From Lentzea flava (GTDB lineage: Bacteria; Actinomycetota; Actinomycetes; Mycobacteriales; Pseudonocardiaceae), in NCBI RefSeq assembly GCF_014648475.1, contig NZ_BMRE01000050.1, positions 1-63,397 of the forward strand: 63,397 nt of DNA. Direction: 5' to 3'. The position numbers and the translations under genes are program-made. The notes below the pieces were generated by a model that made no database searches, was not told where the DNA came from, and saw only the letters and a list, made by a program, of their open reading frames with translations. Each line of letters opens with the position of its first letter. The stretch's first letter is position 1. Shown piece after piece: positions 60,868-63,397 of the stretch.

Positions 60868-61975
60868 CGACGGTCACGGTCCCGATGGTCAGCGCCGGCG
60901 TGCCTTCCAGAATCGCGGCGACCCGTTCGACCTGCTCCTCCACCGCCTTGCGCGCGATCTTGCCGATCGGCTCGACGGTGATGCCGAGCTTCCGGCCGGA
61001 CCGCTTCTGGTGCCACACACCGGACACCGCGCCGTCGACCAGCAACACCGGGAAGTTGCCGGCCTGGCCGGCGGCGAGCGCGCGGTCGAAGGCCTTGCCG
61101 GGGAACACCAGCTCCCGCGGGTGGCAGCCGACCGTGTAGGCGTCGAAGTAGGGCAGCAGCCGGACACCGCCGGGCGTCGCGTCCTCCCACGTGTCCCCGG
61201 CGAGCTGCCACGCCCTGGCGCCGTTGACCTCGACGGGTTCCAGTTCGTCCACAAGGGACTCGAAGAGGCTCGTGGCCCAGCCGCGGGGAGCGTTGAGCCA
61301 CTGCGCGAACTGCTGCGGCGTCACCGGACCGTAGGCGTGCAGGTACCGGCGCAGCAGCTCGGACATCCCGTCCGGCATCGGCTCGAAGCCGGGCAACCAG
61401 CGCTGGGGGCTCGTGTAGGTGACCTTGCGGCCGCGGTTGGGCCCGAAGCAGAGCGCGCCGCGGTTGGCCGCGGTCGAGATCGCCTGCCGCCAGCGCGGCC
61501 AGAACCCCTGGAACGCGGGCATCACGAGGTCGCCGGCCCACGAGCCGACCCGGTCGACGATCTCGCCGGTCAGCTCGTCCGGCGTCATCTCGGTCTCCTT
61601 GAGGATCTCCGCGATCGCCGCCACGACCTGGTCGACCTGCTCCGGCGACATCCGCACGTCGGCGGTGAAGTGGTTCGCCACCGGCGGGATCGAGTCCAGC
61701 GCGCCCGTCCACATCGGCAGGTCGCGGGCAGCGAACAGGTGCACGGTGCCGCGCGGCCCGTAGGTCTTGACCAGGCTGCGTTCCTCCCACAGCGCCTCGC
61801 GCACGGTCGTGCGGGTCGCTCCCGGCACCCGCAGGCCGACCGACAGCTCGGCCGCGGACAGCACCTGCGCGTGCGCACCGCACATCGCGCTCACCGCGTC
61901 CGCGGGCGTCCAGTCGCGGGGCGCGGCGAGCCCGTGCCGATCGAGCCGCCTGGCGACAACTGCGTTCCACGTCAT
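60854..61975 (-). CDS. HTH_42 (AlkZ/YcaQ superfamily) protein, HAQ type, probable self-resistance
   Basis: The 373-residue winged-helix protein belongs to PF06224. The family's catalytic-pair position reads HAQ in MCGAHAQVLSAAELSVGLR (about residue 34-36), followed by the conserved RGTVHLF. AlkZ of the azinomycin producer and similar proteins in other genotoxin clusters excise the drug-modified base. Its place inside a cluster with a UvrA paralogue and exporter supports the same role. Glycosylase activity is inferred; the family also contains uncharacterised members. Confidence 0.75.
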   Translation of the reverse strand: MTWNAVVARRLDRHGLAAPRDWTPADAVSAMCGAHAQVLSAAELSVGLRVPGATRTTVREALWEERSLVKTYGPRGTVHLFAARDLPMWTGALDSIPPVANHFTADVRMSPEQVDQVVAAIAEILKETEMTPDELTGEIVDRVGSWAGDLVMPAFQGFWPRWRQAISTAANRGALCFGPNRGRKVTYTSPQRWLPGFEPMPDGMSELLRRYLHAYGPVTPQQFAQWLNAPRGWATSLFESLVDELEPVEVNGARAWQLAGDTWEDATPGGVRLLPYFDAYTVGCHPRELVFPGKAFDRALAAGQAGNFPVLLVDGAVSGVWHQKRSGRKLGITVEPIGKIARKAVEEQVERVAAILEGTPALTIGTVTVGAHA

Positions 61976-62061
61976 GGCGCGAGTATCACGCGCGGGGCTC
62001 GAGCTGTGCTCGACCACGGGGCGGGAGTTTGGGCGGTGACACCGAGAACGAGGAGTTCACC

Positions 62062-63303
62062 ATGCGCGTGATGTTCGCCGTGTGGCCAGCGGCATCGCAT
62101 CTCTACCCGGCCATCCCGCTCGCGTGGGCGTTGCAGGGAGCCGGTCACGAGGTGTGCTTCGCGTCGTCCCACGACCTCGCGGACACGATCACCGCCGCGG
62201 GCCTCAACGCGGTCGGCCTGGGTGACCCGGACACCATGCCCTCGCTGGACTACGAGACGGTTCAGCGGTTCACGCTGGACGACGAGGACCGGGACCGCGT
62301 CATCGACGCGTTCGCGGACGACCCCGCAGAGCGCGAGGCGGCGACGATGTTCGCCACCTTCCTGATGACGTCGATGCGCATGTTCCACCACGGCCCCGGC
62401 CGGCTGCCGGGCGTCGACGACCTGGTCGACTTCGCGGTGGCGTGGAAGCCGGACCTGGTGCTGTGGGACATGCTCTGGCCGGCGGCGGCCATCGCGGCCC
62501 GTGTCAGCGGCGCGGCCCACGCGCGGCAGCTCTGGGGCCCCGACTACTGCGGCTGGGCGGTCGAGAACCTGCCCCGCGACGCCAACCCGCTGGTCGAGAT
62601 GATGCGCCCGCTGGCGCAGCGGCACGGTGTCGAGCTCGACGACGACCTGTTGCTCGGCCAGTGGACGATCGACCCTACCCCCGAGGAGCTGCGCATCCCG
62701 ACCGCCACCAGGGTGGTCCCCGTCCGCCGCATCCCGTACACCGGCGTGCAGACGTTGCCGGAGTCGCTCTACGGCAGGCCGGAGAAGCCCCGCGTCGCAC
62801 TGACGCTCGGCATGTCGCACCGCAACATCGGCGGCCCGGAAGCGGCCATCGCGACGATGCTCGAGATGGTGGGCGGCCTGGACATCGAGGTCGTCGCCAC
62901 CCTCAACGCCGAGCAGCTGGCAGGGCAGACCGTCCCGCCCAACGTGTCCACTGTGGACTTCGTGCCGCTCGGTCAGCTGCTGCCCACGTGCTCGGCGATC
63001 ATCCACCACGGCGGCGGCGGGACGCTGACCACGGCCGTCGCGCACAAGGTGCCGCAGCTCATCGACTCCGGCGGCTTCGAGTCGTTCACGTACTCCCGCT
63101 ACGCGCTCGACAACGGCGCCGGGCTGACCATCGACCAGGACGAGCAGACGGTCGACGAGATGCGGAAGCGGCTCATGCAGGTCATCGAGGACCCGGCGTT
63201 CGCGGCCGGCACGGAGCGGCTGCACGCCTCGTGGCTCGCCATGCCCAGCCCCAACGACATCGTGCCCGTGCTGGAGGGCCTGACCGCCGCCCACCGAGCC
63301 TGA
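62062..63303 (+). CDS. GT1-family antibiotic glycosyltransferase (second)
   Basis: The 413-residue protein (MRVMFAVWPAASHLYPAIPL) follows the EryCIII/DesVII/DnrS pattern, with HHGGGGTLTTAVAHKVPQL near residue 315. AGGAG is 6 nt before the ATG. With the GT at 56069 it implies at least two glycosylation steps. Glycosyltransferases of this type often need a P450-like helper (DesVIII/EryCII/DnrQ); none is in the window. Confidence 0.9.
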   Translation: MRVMFAVWPAASHLYPAIPLAWALQGAGHEVCFASSHDLADTITAAGLNAVGLGDPDTMPSLDYETVQRFTLDDEDRDRVIDAFADDPAEREAATMFATFLMTSMRMFHHGPGRLPGVDDLVDFAVAWKPDLVLWDMLWPAAAIAARVSGAAHARQLWGPDYCGWAVENLPRDANPLVEMMRPLAQRHGVELDDDLLLGQWTIDPTPEELRIPTATRVVPVRRIPYTGVQTLPESLYGRPEKPRVALTLGMSHRNIGGPEAAIATMLEMVGGLDIEVVATLNAEQLAGQTVPPNVSTVDFVPLGQLLPTCSAIIHHGGGGTLTTAVAHKVPQLIDSGGFESFTYSRYALDNGAGLTIDQDEQTVDEMRKRLMQVIEDPAFAAGTERLHASWLAMPSPNDIVPVLEGLTAAHRA

Positions 63304-63313
63304 CCCGGACATC

Positions 63314-63362
63314 GATGAAGGGCTCCTTCCTCCACGTGAGGGGTGGATTCGAGGGGTCGTCG
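63314..63362. repeat. Decayed copy of the dispersed palindromic repeat (copy 3)
   Basis: The left arm GATGAAGGGCTCCTTC and the centre CCACGTGAGG match copy 1, but the right arm (GTGGATTCGAGGGG) has lost pairing. It lies 10 bp after the second glycosyltransferase gene. Confidence 0.6.
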
Positions 63363-63397
63363 CAACACAGGTGATCAACTGGCTTGGGTCAGGAGCA

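Noticed and set aside
43398..63303. Assigning a specific named product to the cluster
   Set aside because: No PKS, NRPS, 2,3-dehydratase or 5-epimerase gene is inside the window, so the aglycone and the exact sugar cannot be fixed.

Overview
The window is high-GC actinobacterial DNA, and the best fit is Pseudonocardiales (Lentzea/Saccharothrix/Amycolatopsis-like). Three things point there. The FAS-II order is fasR-fabD-fabH-acpP-fabF. The aceE, DUF3052 and ahpE genes are neighbours, as in mycobacteria. There is an ESX-type WXG100/PPE/EspG trio, and GTG starts and GTGA/ATGA overlaps are frequent. Genus is an inference from gene content only.

Region 1 (about 0-18.5 kb) is mostly housekeeping. 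It holds the fatty acid synthase operon with its PucR-type activator, a secreted TAP-like hydrolase, a membrane protein of the mechanosensitive-channel type, a diverged sugar-nucleotidyltransferase paralogue, an HTH_42 protein, a beta-propeller phytase, pnuC, a secreted M14 peptidase, a DUF4279-GNAT fusion behind a striking palindrome array, aceE, a DUF3052 protein and ahpE.

Region 2 (18.46-22.83 kb) is a small element inserted at the 3' end of a tRNA-Val(UAC) gene. A 36-bp copy of the tRNA end marks its far boundary. It carries a Ymh/TIGR02391-like gene, a frameshifted XRE regulator and a membrane-anchored P-loop NTPase with 32-residue helical repeats. No integrase is visible.

Region 3 (23-35.8 kb) is accessory and cell-envelope content. 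It holds a frameshifted P450, a GNAT enzyme, a saccharopine-dehydrogenase-like protein, the ESX-type trio, a secreted PL7 alginate lyase, a membrane Ser/Thr kinase, an FHA protein, lipA, and a TetR-controlled SDR. The ESX-type operon and the FHA gene share an almost identical promoter at identical distance from their start codons.

Region 4 (36-63.4 kb) is one flank of a secondary-metabolite cluster. Regulation comes from two tandem-type response regulators, a histidine kinase and a SARP. Supply and sugar genes are an acetolactate synthase pair, rmlA, rmlB, a DegT-type aminotransferase, a TcaB9/TylC3-like C-methyltransferase, two duplicated DesVI/TylM1-like N-methyltransferases, an NDP-sugar reductase and two GT1 glycosyltransferases. 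Tailoring genes include SnoaL-like and SRPBCC proteins, an SDR, an epoxide hydrolase, a medium-chain reductase and two related small proteins. Self-protection would come from a UvrA paralogue of DrrC type, a DrrA/DrrB-type exporter and an HTH_42 (AlkZ/YcaQ-superfamily) protein. No PKS or NRPS core is inside the window; it probably lies to the right. Together the genes predict a DNA-damaging compound carrying a branched, N-methylated amino sugar, perhaps an aromatic polyketide of anthracycline, pluramycin or trioxacarcin type. One operon member is an alpha/beta hydrolase whose nucleophilic serine is alanine.
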